DNA of 61,438 bases from Oligoflexia bacterium (GTDB lineage: Bacteria; Bdellovibrionota; UBA1018), in assembly GCA_014376785.1 (NCBI GenBank), contig JACMQW010000039.1, positions 1 through 61,438 of the forward strand, read 5' to 3'. A model generated the notes under the pieces. It was not told the DNA's origin, made no database searches, and worked only from the letters and a program-made list of their open reading frames with translations. Position numbers and translations under genes: made by a program. Positions 16,942 through 25,031 of this stretch are shown one piece after another; the first letter of the stretch is position 1, and each line of letters begins with the position of its first letter.

Positions 16942-17924
16942 TGAAGCAAATTCTTTTACTAGTATCGAACAGACCTGACGATGCCGCTTTCGCGCAGAAA
17001 ATTGCGGAGATCTGCGAACTCGAACTCGTCCGTTCCGTAGATCTCAATACAGTCGCTGCGACGATTAAAGATAAAGATGTCGGAGCAATCTTCGTCGACT
17101 TTGTGAACGCCGACGGATTCCGTTCATTTGAGTCTTCTATTCACGATCAAGTCGGACTTTTCAGCGACCGCCTGAACTCGAATCGGTTTCACTACCTTTC
17201 CGACTCCGATTTCGAAGAAAGAAAATTCCTGATCGAAAGCTCCCTCTTCGGGAATTTCATTTACCGAAAATTTTCTGACGTCGCAAAGGCGGCGAAAGCC
17301 GGAATTCGTTACGCTTACGTTGTGAAAGCCACTCTCGGAGACCGCGCGTTCGGAATCAAAAACCTCTTCCATCCGAAGTCCCAGATTCAAGTCATTCAGG
17401 TAAAAAGATCGACCCAAAAACAACAGGTCGTCGAAGCCCTGCGTGCCTACCTCATTAAAGCGAAGTACCCGACCCGAATGGCCAACACGATTGCGAATGC
17501 GGTCGATGAATTGATCATGAATTCGATCTTCGCCGCGCCGACAGATCCGCTCGGAAGACGAACCTACGAGCAGACTCCTCGCGACGCCGATATTATGCTG
17601 GAAGATAAGGCCTCCATTGAAGTCTCCATCGCCTTCGACGGCGTCCAAGTGGGCATTGCAACGACCGACCAATACGGATCGATCGATAAGCAGAAAGTCT
17701 TAAAACACCTGGCGACGCTCTATAAAGATGAGCAATACAAAATGAAGCTCAGTGTTGCCGGCGCCGGGATCGGACTGGCTACCACCTTTCGCAACGGGGG
17801 TTCATTGATTTTTCTGTGCGAGAAAAACTCGAAAACCGAAGTTTGCGTTATTTTCGAGCGGCTCGACAACATCCGCGAATTTAAAGACCAGTTCCGTTAC
17901 ATCGTAAACCAATATTACTACTAA
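16941..17924 (+). CDS. HATPase (RsbW/histidine-kinase-type) protein with receiver-like N-terminal region
   Basis: The 327-residue protein has an N-terminal alpha/beta region of about 125 residues resembling a degenerate receiver domain (IFVDF at 50-54). A C-terminal GHKL ATPase domain follows at about 175-320. The N-box is NAVDELIMNS (186-195), the G1-like element is DQYGS (243-247) and the G2-like element is GAGIGLA (274-280). No His-phosphorylation helix is seen, so it is more like an anti-sigma serine kinase than a histidine kinase. It overlaps the STAS-zinc-ribbon gene, which suggests a stoichiometric partner. The receiver assignment is weak. Confidence 0.7.
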   Translation: MKQILLLVSNRPDDAAFAQKIAEICELELVRSVDLNTVAATIKDKDVGAIFVDFVNADGFRSFESSIHDQVGLFSDRLNSNRFHYLSDSDFEERKFLIESSLFGNFIYRKFSDVAKAAKAGIRYAYVVKATLGDRAFGIKNLFHPKSQIQVIQVKRSTQKQQVVEALRAYLIKAKYPTRMANTIANAVDELIMNSIFAAPTDPLGRRTYEQTPRDADIMLEDKASIEVSIAFDGVQVGIATTDQYGSIDKQKVLKHLATLYKDEQYKMKLSVAGAGIGLATTFRNGGSLIFLCEKNSKTEVCVIFERLDNIREFKDQFRYIVNQYYY

Positions 17925-17943
17925 GAATAATTACCAAAAATCC

Positions 17944-18555
17944 ATGGCACTTTACCTTGCTTCGACTTCTCCGCGTCGCCACCAACTCCTAAACGATTGC
18001 GGATTTCAGTTTGAAATACTAAAGCCCGGCTCGGACGAGATAGAAGCGCCCGGAGAATCGCCACGCGCAATGGTCGAACGATTTGCGACGGAGAAGGCCC
18101 TTTCTTCGCTCGATGTCCTTCCGGCCTCCGCTCGAATTGGAGTCATCATCACTGCGGATACGACGGTGGTCTCTCCCGACCGAAAAAAAATTCTGAATAA
18201 GCCCAATTCGCCCGAAGTTGCCCGAAAAATGCTCCGCACTCTCTCGGGAAAAACGCATACGGTGCTCACCGGATTTGTGATTTGCGCTTTCGACGCGGGA
18301 AAAATTACGCGGTGGCACCAAGAAGTGGTGAAGACCTCGGTTACTTTGCGCAAACTCACCCCTGCAGAAGTCGCTGCCTACGTATCCAGCGGCGAACCGC
18401 TCGACAAAGCGGGGGCGTATGCCGCTCAGGGAATCGGAATGTGCCTCATCGAAGCCATCCGAGGTTCCTATTCGAATGTGGTCGGCCTGCCGATGACCGA
18501 GCTCACCCAAGCACTTGAAAAAAAGTTCAAAGTCGTTCCAAACTGGAAGAGATGA
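17944..18555 (+). CDS. maf: Maf-family nucleoside triphosphate pyrophosphatase
   Basis: The 203-residue protein begins with YLASTSPRRHQLL, the Maf signature, and has ITADTTVVSPDRKKILNKP and KAGAYAAQGIG, which are the conserved substrate and metal elements. Maf proteins hydrolyse dTTP, UTP and modified nucleotides (housecleaning), and some are linked to septum control. Length matches the family. Its stop overlaps the start of the YggS-like gene (ATGA). Confidence 0.9.
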   Translation: MALYLASTSPRRHQLLNDCGFQFEILKPGSDEIEAPGESPRAMVERFATEKALSSLDVLPASARIGVIITADTTVVSPDRKKILNKPNSPEVARKMLRTLSGKTHTVLTGFVICAFDAGKITRWHQEVVKTSVTLRKLTPAEVAAYVSSGEPLDKAGAYAAQGIGMCLIEAIRGSYSNVVGLPMTELTQALEKKFKVVPNWKR

Positions 18556-19247
18556 TCGAACGTTACGCCTCTATTCTAAAAGAGATTCAAGAAGCCACCA
18601 CTCAGGCGGGGCGAGAACCCGGTTCTGTGAAACTCATCGCCGTGAGTAAGACCCATCCCTATTCCAGCATCAGAGAACTCTATGATGCGGGACAAAGGGA
18701 CTTCGGCGAAAACTACGTCCAAGAACTCATTGAAAAAGCGGAACAAGCCATCGCTGACGGGCTCACCGCTATCCGCTGGCATTTCATCGGACATCTGCAA
18801 ACGAATAAGGTGAAATCACTTCTCCCTTTCGTCCACACGATTCATGGGGTGGGAACGCTTCGGCTGGCTCAGGAGATTGATAAGCGTGCGGACAAAAAGC
18901 AAATCGTTCCGATCTTTATTGAAGTGAACATCGACCAAGAAGAATCGAAATCAGGGGTACGGGCCGAGGACCTTCGTACCCTTGCGGAAGCGATCAACTC
19001 ACTCGACCACCTCGCCCTGCATGGCCTCATGTGTATTCCAAATCCCGAGCGAACCGGTGGGGCACGGGCTGCGTTTCATGAAACTGCCCAATTAGAATCT
19101 GATCTTTCACCGCTCAGTTTAGGTGCTTTGTCCATGGGCATGACCTCTGACTTTAAAGACGCCATTGCAGAAGGCGCAACTTATGTGCGGGTCGGTACCG
19201 CTTTGTTCGGCGAGCGTCCGACCCATTCTGCGCCCACTTCGGACTGA
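18552..19247 (+). CDS. YggS-family pyridoxal 5'-phosphate homeostasis protein
   Basis: The 231-residue protein has the fold-type III PLP barrel hallmarks: LIAVSKTHP (the Lys binds PLP), FGENYVQEL, WHFIGHLQTNK, LMCIPNP, and the C-terminal LSMGMTSDF and VRVGTALFGER. It is a cytoplasmic protein that keeps the free PLP pool in balance and has no known catalytic activity. It is translationally coupled to maf. Confidence 0.92.
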   Translation: MIERYASILKEIQEATTQAGREPGSVKLIAVSKTHPYSSIRELYDAGQRDFGENYVQELIEKAEQAIADGLTAIRWHFIGHLQTNKVKSLLPFVHTIHGVGTLRLAQEIDKRADKKQIVPIFIEVNIDQEESKSGVRAEDLRTLAEAINSLDHLALHGLMCIPNPERTGGARAAFHETAQLESDLSPLSLGALSMGMTSDFKDAIAEGATYVRVGTALFGERPTHSAPTSD

Positions 19248-19372
19248 TTTCTGTCACTGAGATTGAAAATATTTCCGGAATTTCCTCCCCGCTTCGGTCG
19301 CTGATTTAGATCGCGGCGCGTGAAGTGCGTGGATTTATTCTGTGTCTTCGTTTTTCGGACTCTTCTTCATCA

Positions 19373-19389
19373 TTGGCACGATGGACGCA
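19373..19389 (+). promoter_or_regulatory. Candidate sigma-54 promoter (-24/-12)
   Basis: The sequence TTGGCACGATGGACGCA has a perfect -24 element (TGGCAC). The essential -12 GC lies exactly ten bases after the GG, as sigma-54 promoters require, although the -12 motif reads ACGCA rather than TTGCA. Transcription would start near 19400, about 46 bases before the GTG of the four-helix-bundle gene. No other gene starts close by. Confidence 0.4.
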
Positions 19390-19406
19390 TTGTAGAGGAT
19401 ATCTCC

Positions 19407-19423
19407 CAGGACATGATGTCCTG
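19407..19423. promoter_or_regulatory. Perfect 8+8 palindrome in leader, possible operator or RNA hairpin
   Basis: CAGGACAT-G-ATGTCCTG is a perfect inverted repeat with a single central base. It lies just downstream of the sigma-54-like element and 11 bases before the AGGAGG ribosome-binding site at 19434-19439. It could be an operator for a dimeric regulator. As RNA, the single-base spacer is too short for the whole palindrome to fold as a simple hairpin, so a DNA-level role is more likely. Confidence 0.4.
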
Positions 19424-19445
19424 AGCATTTTTCAGGAGGATTTTC

Positions 19446-19787
19446 GTGCATAAGAATTACCTGACTTATCAATTTGCACTTTCGTTTCATCAGCTCTGCA
19501 TGATCGTCGAAATTTCAGATCGAAACGTGAAAAATCGACTGCTGCGATCGGCTGAGCAAATGATTCAAAGCTTCACACTCAGCCTCCATGCAAAACGGCC
19601 CTCTGACGAAGGAATCCATTATTTCAGCTGCCTGCTGAACCTCCGTGAATGCCGCCTGGATCTTGAGTCAGTCAGCCGGTTTCAGGGGGAGCTCGTCACG
19701 AAATATGAAATGATTCATGCGCGCCTGGAAAAACTTTGCGAAAAGGCAGCGGAGGCGGAGGGGGGACAGTACCGAATGCTGGGATAG
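19446..19787 (+). CDS. Four-helix-bundle protein (23S rRNA intervening-sequence/bAvd-like)
   Basis: The 113-residue protein starts with GTG, six bases after a strong AGGAGG. The pattern NRLLRSAEQMIQSF, then KRPSDEGIHYFSCLLNLRECRLDL, resembles the four-helix-bundle (S23/IVP, bAvd-like) family, in which an LRRAA-like helix is followed by an FL-S-A-GSL-E-like helix. These small proteins can bind nucleic acid; in retroelements the homologue aids a reverse transcriptase, but no such gene is present here. The match is by pattern only. An unusual leader with a sigma-54-like element and palindrome precedes it. Confidence 0.5.
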   Translation: MHKNYLTYQFALSFHQLCMIVEISDRNVKNRLLRSAEQMIQSFTLSLHAKRPSDEGIHYFSCLLNLRECRLDLESVSRFQGELVTKYEMIHARLEKLCEKAAEAEGGQYRMLG

Positions 19788-19886
19788 GCGGGAAGAAATG
19801 GGAGTGCTCCATCGGATTTCGAGACTTTTTTCACTTCTACCGCGTCCTGGCCCCGTGTTAGCGTCACATCACTTCTCTCGAAGTTC

Positions 19887-19963
19887 GGTCTCATAGCTCA
19901 GCTGGATAGAGCGTTGCCCTCCGGAGGCAAAGGTCGAAGGTTCGAATCCTTCTGAGACCACCA
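19887..19963 (+). tRNA. tRNA-Arg (anticodon CCG), CCA encoded
   Basis: The cloverleaf can be drawn directly. The acceptor stem is GGTCTCA / TGAGACC. The D-arm is GCTCAGCTGGATAGAGC. The anticodon stem is TTGCC / GGCAA with loop CTCCGGA (anticodon CCG, reading CGG). The T-arm is GAAGG-TTCGAAT-CCTTC. The discriminator A is followed by an encoded CCA at 19961-19963. A terminator hairpin follows at once, so it is a single-tRNA transcript. Confidence 0.97.
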
Positions 19964-19970
19964 CTTCAAT

Positions 19971-20007
19971 AAAAAAGCTGCCTCTCCGGAGGTGGCTTTT
20001 TTATTTT
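19971..20007 (+). terminator. Rho-independent terminator after tRNA-Arg
   Basis: An A-run precedes a hairpin formed by GCTGCCTC and GAGGTGGC around a four-base TCCG loop, followed by TTTTTTATTTT. It is a strong intrinsic terminator that, with the flanking A- and T-runs, may work in both directions. Confidence 0.85.
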
Positions 20008-20259
20008 CTAGGTTAGGTGTCTCACGCAGAGAAGGTGTGCATTTTCACATAAATGAATGGGGCCTATAACTCGCACATGCGGACGAATGAAAGCTTCGGG
20101 AGAAATTCCGGAACCTTCATTCATTTAGTTTCTAGCTCTTTAAAGTGCCAACCACATCTTCGTCCAATAGGGCCGTCATTGTTACACTTCAAAAATGAAT
20201 TAAATTGCGCGGCAGAAACGGTGTGTCAGAGAGCAGTAAATCAATCCATTCGAGTCTTT
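20008..20259. other. Gene-free stretch between tRNA terminator and small secreted protein gene
   Basis: No convincing gene is seen in these about 250 bases. An open frame continuous with the downstream small secreted protein starts at 20053, but its first 69 residues look non-coding and lack a ribosome-binding site. An imperfect hairpin with GAATGAA / TTCATTC arms lies at about 20084-20125. The region probably holds the promoter of the secreted protein and pump genes. Confidence 0.4.
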
Positions 20260-20532
20260 ATGAAATTTTTGAGTCTTTCGGCAATCGTCATCGGATTCAT
20301 GTCCTCTTCATCTTTCGCTGCTGACCTCGCACTCCGCTGCGACCCCATCGAAACCCCGACCTACACGAATGACAGATGGTCGATCACGATCTTAAATAAT
20401 CGAGCCGCTTTTTTTAGAGTCGGGAAGGAAAACACCGCCTCTTTTCTGACGGTTTTTAATCGAAATAGAACGTTGTTTATTGCCCTTTTCGTTGACGGTT
20501 CGAGACATTCTATCAAGTTAGCAACGTTTTAG
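20260..20532 (+). CDS. Small exported protein upstream of RND pump
   Basis: From the ATG at 20260 the product is 90 residues with a clear signal peptide (MKFLSLSAIVIGFM, cleavage likely after SFA). The mature part of about 70 residues is beta-rich with one cysteine. The frame is open further upstream, but the signal peptide fixes this start. The stop lies 15 bases before the RND transporter gene, so it is probably co-transcribed and may be an accessory of the pump. No family recognised. Confidence 0.6.
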   Translation: MKFLSLSAIVIGFMSSSSFAADLALRCDPIETPTYTNDRWSITILNNRAAFFRVGKENTASFLTVFNRNRTLFIALFVDGSRHSIKLATF

Positions 20533-20547
20533 GCCGCTAAGTAACTG

Positions 20548-23500
20548 ATGGACGAAAGCGGCAAAGGATCTAAAGAGAAAATTTGGAAAACAAACGCACT
20601 CGTTGCGTTCTCGTTGCACAATCCACATTTCATTTTCGTCGCCTGCGTCCTGATTTTTATTTTCGGCACACTGGCACTCTTAAGCTTGCCGAAAGATCTC
20701 CTACCCGCTTCGAATAGCCCCGCGATCCAAATTCTGTCGTTCTATCCAGGGATGCCCGTGGAGCACGTGGAAAAAAACCTGACCGCCCGGTTTGAGCGCT
20801 ACACCGGCCAAGCCATCGGAGTCGATCATCAGGACTCTCGGTCTTTACTCGGGGTCAGCGTCGTTCGTAACTTTTTCAATCAGCAATCTGACTTAAATGG
20901 AGCGACCTCCCAGACCACCTCTATGGCGATGTCCGTGCTCAGCCGGCTTCCGCCCGGAACGCAACCTCCCCTCATCCTTCCATTCGATCCGATGGCGTCC
21001 GCACCCCTCGGACTCGTAGCAGTCAGCGGAAATTACGAAGAACGCGATCTTTACGATAAAGCCCGCTATGAGGTTAGAAATGCGGTCCAGTCGGTACCGG
21101 GTGCACTTGCTCCGACCGTGATGGGCGGATCTGAACGCCAAGTCGTGATCTATTTAAAACCCGAAAAGCTCAGGCGCTATAACCTCTCGCCGCTCGAAGT
21201 AATCGAGAAGGTCGGCCGCCTGAATACCTTTATCCCCACGGGAAATGTCAAAATCGGGAAGACGGACTATCAAATCACGAGTAATGGAATCATCGATGAC
21301 ATCGAAAAAATGAATCTCCTTCCACTTCGTTCAGAAAACGGGACGACGATTCTCCTAAAAGACGTCGGTTCGGCGGAGGACTCCACCAAGGTTCAGACAA
21401 ACATCGTTTCGATCGATGGAAAACGCCAAGTGTATGTTCCGGTCTATCGGCAACCGGGTTCTAATTCCTTTCAAGTCGTAGAAGACGTGAAAGCTTCGAT
21501 TGCAAACTTGAGCTCTCGCCAACCCGGCTTCCACCTCTCGCTCATTTCGGATCAAACAAAATACATCCGCAACGCCATCACATCGATCACCGAAGAAGGT
21601 TTCATCGGCGGAGCGCTCGCAATTTTCCTCGTTTTTCTGCTTCTCGGAGACACCCGCTCCACCCTGGGAATCCTTTTATCTCTTCCGCTTTCTGCACTCT
21701 TTGCATTCGTCGGCCTGAAGCTCGCCGGCCAAACCATCAACGCCATGACTCTAGGAGGGCTGGCGATTTCCATCGGCATCGTCGTCGATAACTCCATCGT
21801 GGTGCTCGAGAACATTAATAAACACCTGGAGGAAGGCGCAACACCTCAGGAGGCTGCGATGCGTGGAGCATCGGAAATGGCCCAGCCGGTCTTCGCGGCC
21901 AGCATCGCAACTTTACTGGTGCTCTTTCCAGTGATTCTTCTCAGCGGCATCGCAAAAACGCTTTTTCAAGCTCTCGCTATCACCAAAGTCGTCGCGCTTG
22001 TGGGATCGTATTTGATCTCCATGACCGTGATGCCGCTTTTTGCGGTCAAATTTCTCCGTTCAAAACAGAAAAAATCCCTCCCGCATGCTTCCGTAGCGAT
22101 CGATCGCCCTTGGATTTTACAGGCCATCGCTCGGTCTTTCTTTGCGCGTTTAGAGGCGACGTATCTGCGATACCTTCGGCTGGCACTCGGACATAAACGC
22201 TACGTGATTACAGCTTGCACCGGACTCTTGGTGGTCTCTCTCTTTTTGATTCCCTTCCTCGGCACTGAACTTTTTCCGCGCTCGGACGCAGGAAGCTTTA
22301 TCCTCCAGCTCCGGCAAACGTCCGGCTCGCGAATTGAAGAGACGGAAAAATTAGGAGTCGCAGTAGAAAAAAAGCTCCGCGAATGGATTAGCCCGGGAGA
22401 CCTCTCGGTCATCATTCGGAATGCAGGCGTTTCTTATGGTTTCGCCGCGGCCTTCACTCCAAATAGCGGCCCCCAAGACGTCTTTTTCGTCGTCGAACTC
22501 ACCGACACTCGTAAGCAAACCTCCCAAGAAATCGCAAAAACTCTGCGTGAAAAAATACCGAAGGAATTTCCCGGGGTGGAAATTGGAATCGAACTCGGCG
22601 GTCTGATGAGTTCCGCTCTCAATAATGGCCTACGCGCTCCAATTAATATCCAGATAGATGGGCCGGATTACCGAGAGTCCCATCGCATCGCGACCGCTCT
22701 CGCGGGCCAAATGAAGCGTTTGCCGGGAGCAACTGATGTTCGCGTGCAACAGAAACTAGACGCGCCCCAAATCGTGCTGAAGGTCGACCGGTTAAAGGCC
22801 TCCCAACTCGGATTGAATACTGAAGAAGTAATTAAAAACGTGGTGAGTGCAGTCAGCGGGAGCTCCACTTTTTATCCATCGATTTGGGTCGATAAGCGAA
22901 CCGGGATTGATTACATGCTTGGCGTTCAGTTTCGCGAAGATTCCGTCTCGAGCCTGAAAGCCCTCGGAGACATTCCGATCACGGGTCGCTTTCAAGAGAG
23001 CGCCATTCCTCTTAACGGAATAGCCGAACTTGGTGAAAGTGCGGGTCCGACGGAAATCCACCACGTAAATTTAAATAACGTCATAGACATCTTTATGGAC
23101 GCTCAGGACCGAGACATCGGCGGCCTCTCAAACGACGTTCAAAACGTGATCGATCATTTCACCCTTCCGGCAAGTTACCGAGTTTCTATTCAGGGCGAAA
23201 TTTCTGAAATGAAATCATCTCTAAAGTCGATGGGAGCGGGCCTCGTACTCGCAGCGCTTCTCGTCTACCTCATTTTTGTGATCCAGTTTCGATCCTTCTC
23301 GATACCCGCCATCATTTTAACCACCGTCCCGCTGGGATTTGCCGGAGTGGTTCTCTCACTCTTTTTCACTCACACCTATTTTAGCATTCAGGCCGGTATC
23401 GGATCCATTCTGATGGTGGGAATTGCTGTATCAAACGGCGTTTTACTCCTCGAATTTTTCACTTCATATGAAACTCGGGGATCCACTCTCGAAGACGCCA

Positions 23501-23757
23501 TCTTGCTGGGAGCAAAAGCACGTCTCCGTCCGATTTTAATGACTTCACTCGCATCCATTTTAGCCCTGATGCCGATGGCGTTTGGAATGGGTCGCGCGTC
23601 GGAAGCCAACGTGCCACTCGGAAGGGCCGTCGTCGGCGGACAACTCATCTCGACGTTCCTGACGTTGTTTCTCATCCCGGTTCTCTATGCTTTCATCTCT
23701 CGGCGCGAAACCGTACGGACGGCGGAAATTCTCCCCATGAAGCGAGAAGCCGCATGA
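20548..23757 (+). CDS. RND-family efflux transporter permease (AcrB/MdtB-like)
   Basis: The 1069-residue inner-membrane pump has the canonical RND layout: a first membrane helix at about 30-50, a large periplasmic loop starting with LPKDLLPASNSPAIQILSFYPG, a helix bundle with IGIVVDNSIVVLENI (the Asp of the proton relay, with Asn as the next residue), a second loop, and a second helix bundle (VLAALLVYLIFVIQFRS; ILMVGIAVSNGVLLLEF). It would export toxic compounds or envelope components using proton flux. The stop overlaps the start of the outer-membrane channel gene (ATGA). No periplasmic adaptor (membrane-fusion protein) gene is adjacent, which is unusual for a tripartite pump. Confidence 0.93.
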   Translation: MDESGKGSKEKIWKTNALVAFSLHNPHFIFVACVLIFIFGTLALLSLPKDLLPASNSPAIQILSFYPGMPVEHVEKNLTARFERYTGQAIGVDHQDSRSLLGVSVVRNFFNQQSDLNGATSQTTSMAMSVLSRLPPGTQPPLILPFDPMASAPLGLVAVSGNYEERDLYDKARYEVRNAVQSVPGALAPTVMGGSERQVVIYLKPEKLRRYNLSPLEVIEKVGRLNTFIPTGNVKIGKTDYQITSNGIIDDIEKMNLLPLRSENGTTILLKDVGSAEDSTKVQTNIVSIDGKRQVYVPVYRQPGSNSFQVVEDVKASIANLSSRQPGFHLSLISDQTKYIRNAITSITEEGFIGGALAIFLVFLLLGDTRSTLGILLSLPLSALFAFVGLKLAGQTINAMTLGGLAISIGIVVDNSIVVLENINKHLEEGATPQEAAMRGASEMAQPVFAASIATLLVLFPVILLSGIAKTLFQALAITKVVALVGSYLISMTVMPLFAVKFLRSKQKKSLPHASVAIDRPWILQAIARSFFARLEATYLRYLRLALGHKRYVITACTGLLVVSLFLIPFLGTELFPRSDAGSFILQLRQTSGSRIEETEKLGVAVEKKLREWISPGDLSVIIRNAGVSYGFAAAFTPNSGPQDVFFVVELTDTRKQTSQEIAKTLREKIPKEFPGVEIGIELGGLMSSALNNGLRAPINIQIDGPDYRESHRIATALAGQMKRLPGATDVRVQQKLDAPQIVLKVDRLKASQLGLNTEEVIKNVVSAVSGSSTFYPSIWVDKRTGIDYMLGVQFREDSVSSLKALGDIPITGRFQESAIPLNGIAELGESAGPTEIHHVNLNNVIDIFMDAQDRDIGGLSNDVQNVIDHFTLPASYRVSIQGEISEMKSSLKSMGAGLVLAALLVYLIFVIQFRSFSIPAIILTTVPLGFAGVVLSLFFTHTYFSIQAGIGSILMVGIAVSNGVLLLEFFTSYETRGSTLEDAILLGAKARLRPILMTSLASILALMPMAFGMGRASEANVPLGRAVVGGQLISTFLTLFLIPVLYAFISRRETVRTAEILPMKREAA

Positions 23758-25031
23758 AGCGAAAATCCATCCCATTTCTTTTCACAGCGTTTCTGTTAAG
23801 CCAATCCGTTCGCGCAGAATCTATGTATTCACTGAAAGAGGTGATCGACCTCGCGGCGAAATCGAGTCCCGAACTCAAGGAAAAACGGTCTGGCAAAGAA
23901 GCCGCCGAGGCGGCAGTAAAAATCGCGCGCGCAAGCTACCTGCCCCAAGTTGATTTCCAAGTCACCGACAGTGCTGGTTTTCCGGGATCCAGTGGAATGA
24001 CCGGCGTCGGCGGCATCATGGGCTCGCCGTTTCGATCGGGATACGCTTATGGCTTCGCATTAAAGCAAAGACTCTGGGATTTCGGTCGCACCGCGGGCGA
24101 GGAGAGTGCTGCGATCAGCGGCTCGGCTGCTGAGAGTGCCGATCTCCAGCTCTCGACTTACCAAATCAAAGTCCGAGCAATGCGAGCCTTTTTCGATTGC
24201 AGCCTCCAGCGCAGTCAGGTCGATGCTTGGAAACTCATTCGTCAAGAAGCAGAAACGGTCGCAGGCGAAGTTTCGAGTCTGGTCGGAACGGGACAGAGGT
24301 CTGTGGTTGAAAAGTATCTGGTCCAAGCTCAAGTCGAAGAAGCAAGGACGAATGAACTCGGTTTTTCGGAAAGAGTCCGGGGGAGCCTCCGAAGACTTTC
24401 TATTCTCACGGGCGAAACCAATGAACGCATCTGCCCCTTGCTTCCCAAAACTTTACCCTTGGAATCTTCGCCGTTGGATTCGAAGTCCGAGTCGAATGTC
24501 TTTATCGGTCGTGCGGATGCTGAGCGGAAAATTGCACACGCGAAACTCAGCCAAGCGAAAGCCGGGCACTTGCCCTACCTCGTAGGGGTGGCGAGTTTAG
24601 GTGCGTTTGAGAATACTCGGCTCGTGCCCGAGAAAAATTACTCTGTCGGAATCGGCGTTGTCATTCCGCTCTTCGATGGTCTACGAACGACAGCTGACGT
24701 TCAGCGCGCAGAGGCGCTCGAAGCGAAGTCAGAACACGCGAGGGATACGGTTCTCCAACAGACTGCTCTTCTCGAAAGTGATTGGAGTGCGTCAGTCGAT
24801 TCATCCCGAGTACGTTTTCAGCACCTCACCGAAGAACAATCGAAAGCGCGAATGGCAGTCTCGATCGCGCGGAAGAGGTACTTCGCGCATCAGGGGACTC
24901 TCGTCGATCTCCGCGAGTCTTTGAGAAACCTAGGCAGAACCTTCACGCTTTTGAATGAAGCTTCTGCTGATTATTGGATTTCAAACGTAACTCGGACGCT
25001 TTTCAAGACTGACCGGGAGTCCTCACCGTGA
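23754..25031 (+). CDS. TolC-family outer membrane efflux protein
   Basis: The 425-residue protein has a signal peptide (about 1-21, ending in VRA). The paired OEP repeats of long alpha-helices begin with SLKEVIDLAAKSSPELKEKRSGKEAAEAAVKIARASYLPQVDFQ. The second repeat has SVGIGVVIPLFDGLRTTADVQRAEAL. It would form the trimeric outer-membrane channel for the coupled RND pump. Its 3' end overlaps a convergent gene by nine bases. Confidence 0.9.
   Translation: MKRKSIPFLFTAFLLSQSVRAESMYSLKEVIDLAAKSSPELKEKRSGKEAAEAAVKIARASYLPQVDFQVTDSAGFPGSSGMTGVGGIMGSPFRSGYAYGFALKQRLWDFGRTAGEESAAISGSAAESADLQLSTYQIKVRAMRAFFDCSLQRSQVDAWKLIRQEAETVAGEVSSLVGTGQRSVVEKYLVQAQVEEARTNELGFSERVRGSLRRLSILTGETNERICPLLPKTLPLESSPLDSKSESNVFIGRADAERKIAHAKLSQAKAGHLPYLVGVASLGAFENTRLVPEKNYSVGIGVVIPLFDGLRTTADVQRAEALEAKSEHARDTVLQQTALLESDWSASVDSSRVRFQHLTEEQSKARMAVSIARKRYFAHQGTLVDLRESLRNLGRTFTLLNEASADYWISNVTRTLFKTDRESSP

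Noticed and set aside
19330-19426. Possible 32-codon leader peptide upstream of the four-helix-bundle gene (GTG start near 19330)
   Set aside because: It has no ribosome-binding site and overlaps the proposed sigma-54 element and palindrome; coding is not supported.
20053-20259. N-terminal extension of the small secreted protein
   Set aside because: The signal peptide starts at 20260; the 69 residues before it show no ribosome-binding site and unlikely composition.
19887-20260. tRNA-Arg as a possible integration site for a mobile element
   Set aside because: No integrase gene and no repeat of the tRNA 3' end was seen downstream; the region holds a terminator and ordinary genes.
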